Shown: positions 10,763 to 20,216 of the stretch, piece by piece | Position numbering within the stretch: position 1 is the first letter of the stretch | How the letters are laid out: the number at the start of each line of letters is the position of its first letter | Origin: Ophiothrix spiculata | Taxonomy: Eukaryota; Echinodermata; Ophiuroidea; Amphilepidida; Ophiotrichidae | Assembly: GCA_000969725.1 (NCBI GenBank) | Contig: JXSR01S022813.1 | DNA: 29,209 nucleotides | Direction: 5' to 3' (one strand) | The notes under the pieces: model-generated | Told to the model about the DNA's origin: nothing | Databases searched by the model: none | Seen by the model: only the letters and a program-made list of their open reading frames with translations | Translations under genes and position numbers: made by a program

Positions 10763-10939
10763 CAGGGGTTCTCAACTTTTATGACCGAAGTGCCAAAGGA
10801 TCTTTGGAAATGTGATCTGAAGTGCCAAATAGGCACATATTTCCTATTGTTTTCTTTATATTTCAGGACAGTCCAAGTGCCACACAGAATGATGCAAAGT
10901 GCCACATTTGGCACTTGTGCCGCCAGTTGAGAACCCCTG
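10763..10939. mobile_element. hAT-type MITE with perfect 8-bp target duplication
   Basis: The 177-bp element starts CAGGGGTTCTCAACT and ends with the exact reverse complement AGTTGAGAACCCCTG. Both sides carry CTGTAAAT (10755-10762 and 10940-10947). An 8-bp duplication and CAGGGG-type ends are the hallmark of hAT transposons. The interior repeats AAGTGCCA/TTGGCACTT several times, which may act as subterminal transposase sites. There is no coding capacity. The perfect ends and duplication suggest fairly recent insertion. Confidence 0.92.
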
Positions 10940-10956
10940 CTGTAAATTGATTATTA

Positions 10957-11058
10957 CCCTGACAACTGGTTCACGCTTTCTAGTTTTGAACCATGATCGA
11001 AATGATCACCATATAAAAGTAGCATACACTGTTGTCAGGGGATGTGCGTGAACCAGTT
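10957..11058. repeat. Inverted-repeat pair with swapped order
   Basis: On the left, CCCTGACAAC overlaps AACTGGTTCACGC. On the right, GTTGTCAGGG is followed four bases later by GCGTGAACCAGTT. Each word is the reverse complement of its partner, but their order is not that of a simple hairpin. The first pair alone would define an 84-bp element (10957-11040). The mobile nature is inferred. Confidence 0.5.
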
Positions 11059-11194
11059 ACTGGGGAAGTTACATAATCACTACGATACTGAGTTGATGCA
11101 GAATCTATACACCGAAATCGTGTGAATAGTGTTTCGAAATTACAAAAAGTGATTACGGATTTGCTGCAAACTTGATCCGCTGTCTGGTATTTCA

Positions 11195-11515
11195 ATGGGT
11201 CCTTTTTCTTTACAAAATGTGGTATTTTGATGAGTCTGTTTTCCCAAATTTTCTAAAATTTGCGCTAAAATGGCGCAATTTTTTGTTTTCTAAATTTCAA
11301 ACAAAAATCATAAAATTTTCGCCAAATTAGCGTTAATTTTCGGGGAAAATTTCATTTTTTGTATAAACTTGACTAGAAATTTTGGGAATTTGGTATGGAT
11401 GGGTCCCTTTTTCTGAAATATTGGTATATACTTGGGTGGTACTCATAGATTTAAATCTATGGTGGTACTTCAATTTTTTCAGTGGCACACCCCTACCAAA
11501 ACCAAAATTGAGTAG
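11195..11515. repeat. Dispersed repeat block, related to 15281-15331 and 141-180
   Basis: The start (GGGTCCTTTTTCTTTACAA and onward for about 46 bp) recurs in reverse complement at 15281-15331. The end (ACCAAAACCAAAATTGAGTA) is the reverse complement of the opening of the repeat near 150-175. The two matches show this block belongs to a dispersed family. No coding frame is credible. Confidence 0.55.
11435..11469. repeat. Mini-palindrome between 9-bp direct repeats
   Basis: GGTGGTACT occurs at 11435-11443 and 11461-11469. The 17 bases between them, with the first G of the second copy, form the perfect palindrome CATAGATTTAAATCTATG. The layout resembles a minute insertion with target duplication, similar in form to the hairpin at 28718-28776. 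Confidence 0.6.
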
Positions 11516-11520
11516 GGAAA

Positions 11521-12080
11521 CGTGGGGTAATCCCGAACGCGGGGTAACCCCGAACACCGTGATTACAGCCAAATGTTAGAGGGGGGAGATTATGTAACTA
11601 CCATATGGTGTTAGCTACCCGACGACTGAAACCAAACATAAAATATTTCGTGAGCTTAAATTTCAAAAAAAGATTTTTCGCGAAACTCACTTTTTAAACT
11701 ATAATTTTCTCGGGATATCGAATAAATGAAAAGGAAGAGCAAGTTTTACTTAGTCTATTAACAGGTTCATGGGTCCGTCTAGTTGGAAAAAACAACGATT
11801 AGAGACACATTTTTATTTGTCTGTTTATTAATAATTATCTGATTTTCAAAATTTGCTTGAATTTGGGTAATCCCGAACGATATCCCGTTTCCATGGCAAC
11901 CAGTATCGGCGTGATCAAATTTACGATAAAGTGACCTACTGAGTCTTTCAGTATGTATGATTGCTATTTTATTTATGCTACAAGAAACAGAAAATGACAT
12001 TTTTGCTCAATACGGACCGTGCTATTGAAAAAATAAAAACACGTTCGGGATTACCCCACGGCCGCGGGGTAATCCCGAAC
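11521..12080. mobile_element. Element bearing five copies of GGGGTAATCCCGAAC
   Basis: The motif stands at 11524-11538, 11541-11555 (one mismatch), 11865-11878 (short one base), 12043-12057 (inverted) and 12066-12080. The last two form a perfect palindrome with 15-bp arms around ACGGCCGC. CGTGGGGTAATCCCGAAC on the left is inverted on the right, giving a plausible TIR pair about 540 bp apart. The interior between 11580 and 12040 is AT-rich and non-coding. The right edge directly abuts a SINE. Target duplications are not clear. I do not know this family. Confidence 0.6.
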
Positions 12081-12189
12081 AAGTTTCTTGCCCAAAGGAG
12101 ACGAAAACCACTCAGCCCGGGGATCGAACCCCGGCCATGCACAATCTCTGTATTACGAGACCCGAGCCTAACCGCTCGGCCACGCTCCA
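12081..12189 (-). mobile_element. tRNA-derived SINE, head and short body
   Basis: On the minus strand the element starts GGAGCGTGGCCGAGCGGTTA, a tRNA-like head with an intact A box (TGGCCGAGCGG) and a perfect B box (GGTTCGATCCC), followed by TGGTTTTCGTCTCCTT as in the SINE at 24540-24734. The two heads share most positions, including GGGTCTCGTRATACAGAGATTG. The copy ends where the palindromic GGGGTAATCCCGAAC element begins, so it is truncated or interrupted. RNA polymerase III would initiate transcription at the head. It is not a functional tRNA, because no complementary acceptor end follows the T arm. Confidence 0.8.
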
Positions 12190-12478
12190 TACAGTCTGAC
12201 GCCCATAATGTTTGCAGACGATACTAGTCTTTGTCAAAGACCCTCACAATGTCCCCCTAGGGGATACAGTCTAACTTCCACCCCTCCCCCACTCAAGAGC
12301 GCCGAAGGCGCGAGTCACCGAGATAGCCAAGTTCTAGCATGAACGGAGTTAGCTATACTACATTAGAAGAAGCTCAGAGTGTATAGTGGGTAGTTTTTAT
12401 ACAATGTTATGATGAGTTGCTATGGAACATTTACATTTCACATATAAATTTATGTTCTGCTCTTTTGAGAATGAAAAT

Positions 12479-12548
12479 GGCTCTGTGGCGAATACGGCAA
12501 AGCACCAGACTCTTGATCCAGAGACCCAGGTTCGATTTCAGGTAGGTA
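12479..12548 (+). other. tRNA-like sequence (tRNA pseudogene or SINE head)
   Basis: GGCTCTGTGGCGAATACGGC contains a good A box, and CCAGGTTCGATTTCAGG a B box with one mismatch, at normal tRNA spacing. The middle reads GACTCTTGATCCAG, where CTT would be the anticodon, but the anticodon stem has a mismatch and the 3' acceptor strand is missing. It is best read as a decayed tRNA copy or a SINE head. The flanks 12190-12478 hold nothing else recognisable. Confidence 0.5.
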
Positions 12549-13020
12549 CAAAGGTAAGTTTTCACATGTCTGTAAATGTAATTAAAAATTAGTAAGGAAC
12601 CAATCGAGAAATTTCCTCCTCAAGAAAAAGTGAAATTGATTAATTTTTTTATTTCAATTAATTTGTTGTAAGCAAGGAAGTTATAACCTGTAACTTTCTT
12701 GCTTGTAAGTCAAGCCCAATTTAAGCATTTTATTTATGTGGAATCTACTGACGCTATTCAATAAGTGAACGTGTTACTAAATTGAGTTTATAAGATGCAA
12801 TTTATCGGCAATATTAATATGTGTTTGTAACTCAAATAAAAAGAGTTCTTTTAAACCGTGTCAATTAAGTACAATATACGTGAATAAATGCTTGTTGCAC
12901 CTACTTAATAAAATCAAGGCAATCGTGTTGTACAGATTTTTTAAGTAAATTCAACAAATTATTTTTTAGAGTGTGTCGTTCATGAAAGTGTGTATTATAT
13001 TATAGGCCTATAGGCCTATT
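12549..13020. other. AT-rich stretch, nothing recognised
   Basis: I see no gene, repeat boundary or structure here apart from a double AGGCCTAT at the right edge (about 13003-13018). Confidence 0.6.
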
Positions 13021-13445
13021 TTTATATAACCCTCTGGCTTCGTCCACTCGACCCCCACCAGGGGCGGTGCTCCTGGATCAGGGGTCATTTAGCGTGGGGG
13101 ATTCGCTTCACTCACTTCGCTCCGCAATTTTTACCCCCTCCCCCATCAATGTTGAAAATCTTCTTGAAAAACCTATATTGTAGGAGAAAGTAGCGATTAA
13201 AATGGGAGCACTAAGGTTTGCGCCTGGCGAGAAGGGCAAATGGGACCGGTCAAGATCATAAAGTAGGTTAAAGTGAACCCTCCATTTAGCGTGAGCATAC
13301 GAACGTGGGGAACTTCCCGCACGGTGGCGTAACAGGTGTTGGTCGCCAGGGTCGGGGGTGGGGTGGGGTGGAGGCTTGGGGTTAAAGCCCCCAAATTTCC
13401 CCCTGACGGAATTTTACCCCCTTCATATTCCCCCCACATTTTTAC
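13021..13445. repeat. GC-richer block with C/G-run words
   Basis: This stretch differs sharply in composition from its surroundings, with words such as GACCCCCACCAGGGGCGG, TTCGCTTCACTCACTTCGC and a GGGGTGGGGTGG run near 13355. Similar text (GTTACGCCAGTGGGGG) follows the N gap near 15000. It looks like debris of a dispersed repeat. The open frame on its minus strand is proline/glycine-rich noise. Confidence 0.4.
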
Positions 13446-13476
13446 CTAAAATTGTTTTAAAATGTTGGACTTAAGG

Positions 13477-13872
13477 TGTTTGGTCCACGCGTACAAGTAC
13501 GCGCAAGTTTCCGAGTTTGTAAGTGCCGCAATACGCCTGCGCATACACTATAGTCACTTTTTTTTGAAAAGGCTAAATATTGCCATATTTTAATATTTTT
13601 TCGGAAAACTAAGTAGGTTTTTATTTTTTTAACATCCGGACAGGTTTTTGAATCAACACTAAATAATTCCACATTTGCCACATTTTCCATGATAGACCCC
13701 TGTACTAATTTATCCCCCAATTCCTCAAAAAATGCTGTTTTTAAACCGATTCTCATGCAAAACGAGTCTGGTGACCCTCAATTTTAATTTTAAAAATCGG
13801 TTCTACATCGATGAAATATCATTCATGCCGATTTTTACTAAAATTCTTCAGGCGGATCTCTCATGGACCAAA
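13477..13872. mobile_element. TTAA MITE, GGTGTTTGGTCCA family, right end lost
   Basis: TTAA at 13473-13476 is followed by GGTGTTTGGTCCACGCGTAC. Internal landmarks (CGCAATACGC, AATCAACACTAAATAATT, CATTTGCCACATTTTCC, CTCATGGACCAAA) match the complete copy at 28120-28601 in opposite orientation. The right end stops after TGGACCAAA without the terminal CACC and TTAA, so this copy is eroded. It is non-coding: the open frame across it is not shared with the other copy. Confidence 0.75.
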
Positions 13873-14060
13873 GCCCAGGGGGGCCACTCAGATTTGGAGC
13901 TGTACACAACCGCGTTCAAAAAAATTTCAGACCCACCCTAATCAGGTTTTGGTCCATTCTCAAAATCATGCCCTAAACAGGTTTTCGGGACCATTTTTCA
14001 AAAAAAGTACCCTTAACAAGTATTTGACAAAATTACGCCCTAAACAAGTTTTCATTTTAA
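13873..14060. repeat. Degenerate tandem repeat (CCCTAAACARGTTTT units)
   Basis: The words AATCAGGTTTTGG, CCCTAAACAGGTTTTCG, CCTTAACAAGTATTTG and CCCTAAACAAGTTTTC recur at intervals of roughly 30 to 45 bases. The block abuts the eroded end of the MITE. I see nothing coding, and 14061-14524 likewise shows nothing recognisable. Confidence 0.45.
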
Positions 14061-14524
14061 TTGTACCATACATCTGTCAAGGTTGAAAATATAACAAGAG
14101 AGCTTGAGTAACTTTAATGTTTTAAACCCGTAGAATATTTTATGAAATGTTCGGTATACTGGACTAATGACTCAATTCAGTTTGCATGTACAATATACCT
14201 GGGTGTATGACCCAATAGGTGAAATTGACAAACATTATTGAGAAACAAGATCAAACATATTTCATTTTCAAAATTTAATTGATAATAATTTATTTCAATC
14301 AACATGAATACCATCAAACTGTGCACGTCTAATGGCTTTTATACACAATTGTCATAAAACCGATATTGATAAAAATTACCGTGCATTTAACAAGCATTCA
14401 ACACCCGTGCGACGTGTACTTAACTCTCGTGAATCGAAAGTTAACGAAAGCGAGCGGAAAATAAAGAAATCCCAAAATCTGGTCGGGATTTCAAACAGGG
14501 GAGTTCCCCCTTTGATACAAAGAG

Positions 14525-14934
14525 NNNNNNNNNNNNNNNNNNNNNNNNNNNNNNNNNNNNNNNNNNNNNNNNNNNNNNNNNNNNNNNNNNNNNNNNNNNN
14601 NNNNNNNNNNNNNNNNNNNNNNNNNNNNNNNNNNNNNNNNNNNNNNNNNNNNNNNNNNNNNNNNNNNNNNNNNNNNNNNNNNNNNNNNNNNNNNNNNNNN
14701 NNNNNNNNNNNNNNNNNNNNNNNNNNNNNNNNNNNNNNNNNNNNNNNNNNNNNNNNNNNNNNNNNNNNNNNNNNNNNNNNNNNNNNNNNNNNNNNNNNNN
14801 NNNNNNNNNNNNNNNNNNNNNNNNNNNNNNNNNNNNNNNNNNNNNNNNNNNNNNNNNNNNNNNNNNNNNNNNNNNNNNNNNNNNNNNNNNNNNNNNNNNN
14901 NNNNNNNNNNNNNNNNNNNNNNNNNNNNNNNNNN
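14525..14934. other. Assembly gap (410 N)
   Basis: This is a run of undetermined bases. Sequence on both sides is rich in G and C runs and repeat-like, the usual cause of such a gap. The open frame that appears to cross it is an artefact of translating N. Confidence 0.99.
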
Positions 14935-15280
14935 TCTCAGTGAAATTTCCCCATGAGAGCCTTCAGTGGGGCAACTCAGTGCCCCCTGCTCCCCGTGTTG
15001 TTACGCCAGTGGGGGAAGGGGGTTCTGAGGGGCCCTGAAGGCTTTCGTTTTCTAGAACTTTTGGGTCATAGCTCTCACTTATATTTATTTACAATATAGG
15101 CCTACCTGAAATGCGCATGTAGCGCTCAAAAATTTCATCTTTAGTCAAAAATTATTGACCAATAGAAGCCTAAATGGTACTAAAAATAAGCATGGAGCTC
15201 CATGGTATAAGAATGACCCCTCAAGGTTCATGGAATCAAGACTGACACGTAGGCCTTTACTAGAATTTGCAACTAGTTTT

Positions 15281-15331
15281 GAAAAATGGACCCATCAAAA
15301 TACCATATTTTGCAAAGAAAAAGAATCCATT
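15281..15331 (-). repeat. Inverted copy of the repeat at 11195-11250
   Basis: Read on the minus strand, the sequence has CTTTTTCTTTGCAAAATATG followed by GTATTTTGATGGGTCC, matching 11198-11243 with few differences. The two copies bracket about 4 kb of intergenic DNA in opposite orientations. Confidence 0.6.
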
Positions 15332-15888
15332 GGTGTAGGCCCTAGGCTACCAACAAAACCCTGATTTTGCATAATGTACCAATTCCGTAGCCTTTCATTA
15401 CTTGCTCAAATCTATGAATCATCATGTCTACTTGAAAAGTGCAGGATTCTTTACATCAATTGAAAATGTAATCCACATTGTAATCCGATTTATGCCACTG
15501 TTTGCTTTGATACCTCTGTCTCTACCACTGACTGCATTGTTACGTCAAATGTGTAGTATGCATAATATGTAGTTCGACCGAACTCCGCCATCGAGTGGAG
15601 GATGATATTTAAATTACGGACTAGAAATCAATTTCTTGAAAAGAATGACAGTTTCGGTACCATCAGTTTCAGCAGTGACACTTGAATTATATTACTTCTG
15701 TTTTAGCCACATTATTTTACATCTTAATCATTGTTAATTGTTAATTTATTCGCCAAACTTGGCCAAGTTAAAACGCGAAAACGAATTTCACTTTATTTAC
15801 CGACAAATAATAGATCATCGTCCGGTGGATCATCTACAGAATATTTTCAATTGAAAATTAATTTGCTTGCAATAAGCAATTTGTCGAC
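15332..15888 (+). promoter_or_regulatory. Upstream region and 5' UTR of the plus-strand gene
   Basis: This region lies immediately before the ATG at 15889. No TATA box, initiator or other named element stands out. It contains no repeat I recognise and is less repetitive than most of the window, which fits a promoter region. The transcription start is not identifiable by eye. Confidence 0.35.
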
Positions 15889-16065
15889 ATGGGTGTGAAA
15901 TATTGGTGGTTCGATAGAGAGACAGCTACCGGTCATGTGTATATATGGACCTCGTCAAAGAAGGATCAGAAAGAGGGTGAACGGCTAAGAAATAGGTCAA
16001 CAAAGGAACTTTTTTCCGCAGTTGCAGCATTGTTGGAGCAGAAGGACACCACATCTAAAGTAAAG
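15889..16065 (+). CDS. First coding exon, plus-strand gene of unknown family
   Basis: An ATG with G at -3 and G at +4 opens 59 codons, ending at the donor AAAG|GTAAAT (GT at 16066-16067) in phase 0. The peptide starts MGVKYWWFDRETATGHVYIW, an aromatic stretch suggesting beta strands, then a Lys/Glu/Arg-rich segment and a helical ELFSAVAALLEQK. There is no signal peptide. The in-frame stop a few codons past the donor means that without splicing the product would be only 67 residues. I do not recognise the family. The phase-0 end fits the phase-0 start of the exon at 25443. Nothing else on this strand between them looks like an exon, although short ones could be missed. Confidence 0.6.
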
Positions 16066-16156
16066 GTAAATGAGACTTGTTTAATTCTATAAGTTTCTTC
16101 GTGACATAAACATCATTGAACATGATCAAATTAAATTCCGAGGAGCTTGATTTTAA

Positions 16157-16535
16157 AGGTGCAATTCATGATTTCGATGTGACAAATAGTTAAATAAAAA
16201 GGAAAGTACAACATAAATATACGCTGAAAATTTCACTTGATTCCGACCGTTTGTTTCCAAGTTACAAGCTTTTCAGCATTTTGAAAAACCTCATGTAGGT
16301 TCATCATGTTCGAGGTCCATAGGTTACTGTGTTAAATTACTGTCAGGGCCCGACAATAATTAGAAAATAACACATTTTTTCACTTTTCTCAAAAATGCAA
16401 GCAGATATGAAAGAATGGTTTTGGGATCGTAACATAGGCCTTTACCAGTTGAGGATTCTTATAACAAGCTTAAAATCTCAGTTTTGATATATAGAGGTGA
16501 CCTTGAGGGTGAAAAGTGGATCATGAATTGTGCCT
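16157..16535. mobile_element. MITE with TTAA target duplication, TIR AGGTGCAATTCATGAT
   Basis: The left end reads AGGTGCAATTCATGAT and the reverse complement of the right end AGGCACAATTCATGAT, 14 of 16 identical. TTAA flanks both sides (16153-16156 and 16536-16539). The 379-bp interior is non-coding. It lies less than 100 bp downstream of the first exon donor of the plus-strand gene. The piggyBac-type assignment is from the TTAA site and TIR position only. Confidence 0.75.
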
Positions 16536-17570
16536 TTAATTTTAAAATATGATTTTTTTAAGAAATGCCAGGTTTAGGCCCATACGCCCAGAAATACTTG
16601 GTCTTGATTGAATGAGATTTTGGTAAATTTAACTAGACCTCTGAAGAGATCTGGACACAGCTGCTGCCATAGGGACGTACAGAATTGTACTATATTGTTT
16701 GACAAAATGTCCCATTAATTTTTGTTTGCTGAGCATACACATGGAATTGATAGAGCCCAAAATAATGCCCGGGCTAAAAGTCAAAATGACCTTTGACATG
16801 ATAATATCTATTTTTCCTTATTTATATTTATTTTAGCAGTAAAAACATTCATTAAAAAAAATCGGTGAACATTATCAATGTAGGAGCAACATTTTAAATA
16901 TTCGGGTTATAAGTTACAAAAATAATCTTCAAAAAGGCTGCAAAAACCAACAAAATTAAAAGGGCTTTGAACCTTTTGCAGATGGATGTGGACAGACTGG
17001 ATGTGGACACGAGGTCATCTCAGTCATTGAAATTGGGATTTAAATCAATGTAAATATTTTGCTTTTTGCTGTCCGAGCCTGAATATTGACAAATAATTTT
17101 CGTCAAATCCATTTAATTTTAACAAAAATTTAAAACAATTAGGACTTTGTATTAAATTATAAATAAATTCGTTTATTGCAGCAAAATTTTAAGTTACGTC
17201 ATGTGTTGCTCCTTCACGGGTGTTAAAATTATGAATGGTGAATTGCAGATTGAATAAATATTGGATTGCATACTCCAGTAAACATGGTAAATAGCCACAA
17301 TGCTTAATTTATTCGCGGCCTTGTCTTCTTCTGGATTCAATATAAGTCGATAACATGCGTCACATACATTTATCCGGAAAAACTTATAATCCCTTGTTTG
17401 TACAACGGATTTTCGAAAGTTTCAGTATTGTCTCTACCAGTATGACTTCTGAAATACAGCATAAGCATTAAATTATTTATGCAATAGGGCCTACTTTAAA
17501 CCTCAACTGCTAATAAACAGCCATGAATTGGCAATTAAACGTAAGTTTTTATAAAATTTTACTTGCCCAA

Positions 17571-17632
17571 TTCTGTCGACAAATGATATTCATGTCGACA
17601 AGTCGAGATGCTATATGTCGACATATATGTGC
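17571..17632. repeat. GTCGACA-rich repeat, copy 1
   Basis: GTCGAC occurs at 17575, 17594 and 17617, with AAGTCGAGAT between the last two. The order and spacing match the more diverged copy at 25185-25260 (GTCGATAAATGA, CATGTTGACATGTCGAGAT, ACATATATGTCGAT). It is a dispersed repeat of unknown class built of near-palindromic words. Confidence 0.6.
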
Positions 17633-17665
17633 CCCGTCATAGACTCACCAGGTATACACTGTATG

Positions 17666-17738
17666 CATCGCCCTATGAAGGAGCATTCGCACAGGGGACC
17701 AACGGCTTAACGTGACTATCCGAACCACGGAGCAATTA
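17666..17738. repeat. SINE-type central domain without tRNA head
   Basis: ATTCGCACAGGGGACC, then a gap, then CCGAACCACGGAGCAATTAG align in order with ATTCGTACAGGGGACC and CCGACCACGGAGCAAGTAG of the SINE at 24540-24734. Outside the domain the two loci differ, and no tRNA-like head is present at this locus. It is either a truncated copy or a different SINE family sharing the domain. Confidence 0.6.
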
Positions 17739-18076
17739 GATATCGTGAAACACTTGGAGTTAGTTCCATCGAATGTAACTCAAGCTCGTCCCTCCCTTCC
17801 TTGTGGGTTTAAAGGAACAAGCGCTGACTCGGTTGGCGTAGGCCTACAAGTAGGAGTAGGCCTACTTTGTAATGAAAGAAAGAAATCCCTTGTGGTCTGC
17901 AGTTTGATACGGCCAGCTTATTACTTCCAACCAGGGCGTTAGTTTGCATTGATTTCCTCTTTCTTAATGTCCTTAATTTCTTCACACATGGACAAAATAA
18001 TAAATTTTCATATCGCAAGTTTTCCATCAGGCTAGTTTTATCATACGTCTATGCTAGTGAGATGGACACGTCAAAC

Positions 18077-18848
18077 AAGAGAAGAGATCAACGTCGGCCC
18101 ATGAGCCTCTGCGCCCGATTGGAAAACTCATTTTGCTTTAATTTTTTCATCAATCTCTTCCTAAATAGCCCATATACTTTGTTAAATAATATAATTTATC
18201 TAAATATAACAGAAATTAACAGATTTCCCCAATTTGGTTTCCAATTTTGCGCGTTGCGCAATACACAAGTCTATAAGTATTTAAGACTTCCCCGCAATCA
18301 TCAATCAGACGGGCTGGTATAGTGGTAGAATTCTCGCTTCACGTGCACGCGTCTCGGGTTCGATTCTTGCTTCGGCCTATTATCTTACATTTTTTTTCTT
18401 CATTTCTTTTCTTTTTATTTCAGTTATATCCAATCATTTTCTTTGACTTTTCATTCTCTATGATGTAATTCTTCCTTTTTTTTCATTCTTTTTTTTTTTT
18501 TTTTTCAGAGCTACTGATAAAATGCTAATTTACGGTATTATAACACTTCGCGCGGTAGCAATACCCCGATAGCGAAAAACAGGCATCTTCGGATGATCTG
18601 TGTGAGTTTATTAGGAGTACAATTAGGAAACCTGTCATAAAATAATGTTAGGAACATTTATCTCCTTATGGGTGCATGTCACAAACCTTAATTGTACTCC
18701 GATAACAACCACAGTGAGCTTCTGAAGTTGGCCAATTTTGACAAAAACATAATGTATTTCAATGGAACAAATTAGCGATATTTGAGTTTCTGTATAAGAG
18801 ATTGGAAATCCCGAAAAGGCTGTTGGGCCGACGTTGATCTCTTCTCTT
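18077..18848. mobile_element. Long inverted repeat enclosing a tRNA-like sequence
   Basis: A 25-bp stretch at 18077-18101 (AAGAGAAGAGATCAACGTCG and five more) returns perfectly inverted at 18824-18848. Both arms have a GTCAAAC word just outside and a GGAAA-plus-CAATCTCTT similarity inside, so the arms are imperfect over roughly 65-100 bp. Between them lie the tRNA-like sequence at 18308-18379, T-rich tracts and a CG-rich patch near 18545. No target duplication is clear. It may be one element or two oppositely oriented insertions. Confidence 0.5.
18308..18379 (+). other. tRNA-like sequence with A and B boxes and poly-T
   Basis: TGGTATAGTGGTAGAATTCT resembles the D arm of tRNA-Gly genes and forms a valid A box. 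GGTTCGATTCT is a B box with one mismatch. A run of T at about 18390 could terminate RNA polymerase III. The acceptor stem has at least three mismatches and the anticodon stem two, so a functional tRNA is unlikely. A tRNA pseudogene or SINE head is the better reading. Confidence 0.5.
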
Positions 18849-18899
18849 ACGTCAAACATGTTTGTTGTTCCCCTTGACAAATTTCGGGGGGTGGGGCAA

Positions 18900-18945
18900 A
18901 AAATTGAAAAAAAAAATGTCTCGCGCGTAGCGCGCAAAAAATGTG
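18900..18945. repeat. CG-rich palindromic patch in AT-rich DNA
   Basis: CGCGCGTAGCGCGC between A runs is a small CpG-dense palindrome. Comparable patches occur at 12299 (GCGCCGAAGGCGC), 18545 (TTCGCGCGGTAGC) and 23600 (GGCCGCGCGCTAC). They look like parts of dispersed repeats. Confidence 0.4.
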
Positions 18946-19194
18946 CTTAAAAATGTAATGCGTAAATTTTTTTCGGACAAATTTATTTAGTTTGGCTAAA
19001 AAACACCTATATTTTGTCTATAATAATGATATTTAATAGTTACATTTTATGTCAAAATGATCACTAGGGGTAATTAAGAGAAATCTGAGCCAAAAAGCTT
19101 CTGATTGTTTTGTACTTTTGTTTGTGATGTAGGGCCTAAACTGCTAACGTTTTGACCCGAGCGTATTAGATTGATGCCGTGTGCCGCGTCTAAT

Positions 19195-19230
19195 AAATCA
19201 TATCATAAATCATATCATATCATATCAGAT
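19195..19230. repeat. Short microsatellite (ATATC)n
   Basis: Imperfect pentanucleotide repeats of ATATC with two AAATC interruptions. Confidence 0.8.
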
Positions 19231-19910
19231 TATACATTTTCGTCCGTTGGCTGGGAATACGAGTTTCACCTGTTCACAGCCCTGTAATTTTAAACACCGG
19301 AAAGTGAGTTTCACTCGCCTGCCATTGGGCAGAAGTTGAGCTATTACTAATTATTCACGTTTCTGAAAAATACAAAAATTATTGAATAAAATAATTATCA
19401 TACGTCAGAGTTTCAAACCTATTTATGAAAATAAATTACGCTTTCAATTTACAAGCAAATATATTGCACATTAATATACACTGAATTTATATCAGTTTAT
19501 TTTTGGGGTCAACAAAATATGGGTTTAAATTGTAGAGAATGATCTAGAAACGCTACGAACAAAATGGTTGACTTTTAGTAATCTATGGATTTTGTGCATG
19601 AGTGGTACATAAAATAAATTCAAAGGCAGAGAGGCCTGTAAAGTAGGCGAATGATGGAATGAAGGACTTTATGCGATGGAAATTGTTGAATTAACTTCAG
19701 AGATCTACATATGCATTTTAATTAACTCGAAAACCATGAATTTTCAAGGTACATGGATGTATGAAACTGATCAAACTGAAATGAATCATACTTTTATAAC
19801 CGTACAATTGCATAGCGTAGCCATTTTCATTATTTACGCGGAAGTTTACGTTTGCTAGATCCGTATCTCATTGATCTATAAAGGCATAAGGTAAGGAGAC
19901 CCTCAACTCA

Positions 19911-19947
19911 ATTCAATCAATCAATCAATTAATCAATCAATTCAATG
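19911..19947. repeat. Short microsatellite (AATC)n
   Basis: Tetranucleotide repeats AATC with single interruptions. Confidence 0.85.
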
Positions 19948-20191
19948 ATTGCCATGCGTTTTGAACTGGGCCTATAGGAGGTGGTCTGGTGGATATGTCA
20001 CATCTCATGATCTGCGTGAGGAAACTGAGACCTGATATCATTTTGCTTTGTTTCTACTTTCTATAAAAATACACCATTTATGTAGGCCTATATTATATTA
20101 GTCCCAGTCTCCCCAGAGCTGTGACATGTGGACCGTCATAGATAGCCATGTTCAGCAAGAGCCAAGAGATGGCGCCCTTTACACTCAACTC

Positions 20192-20216
20192 GTGCCTCAT
20201 ATTCTATATGAGGCAC
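20192..20216. repeat. Perfect hairpin, 11-bp arms, 3-base loop
   Basis: GTGCCTCATAT, loop TCT, then ATATGAGGCAC form a perfect inverted repeat. No neighbouring gene explains it, and no flanking direct repeats are seen. Confidence 0.75.

Noticed and set aside
11978-12227. Open frames across the SINE on both strands
   Set aside because: The frames follow from GC-rich tRNA-like sequence and have no coding support.
13457-13756. 99-codon minus-strand open frame
   Set aside because: It lies inside the TTAA MITE, and the complete copy at 28120-28601 does not keep the frame.
14332-14943. 203-codon open frame on the plus strand
   Set aside because: Two thirds of it is the N gap. The readable part shows no protein-like pattern or splice context.
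18308-18379. Functional tRNA gene
   Set aside because: A and B boxes are present, but acceptor and anticodon stems carry several mismatches.
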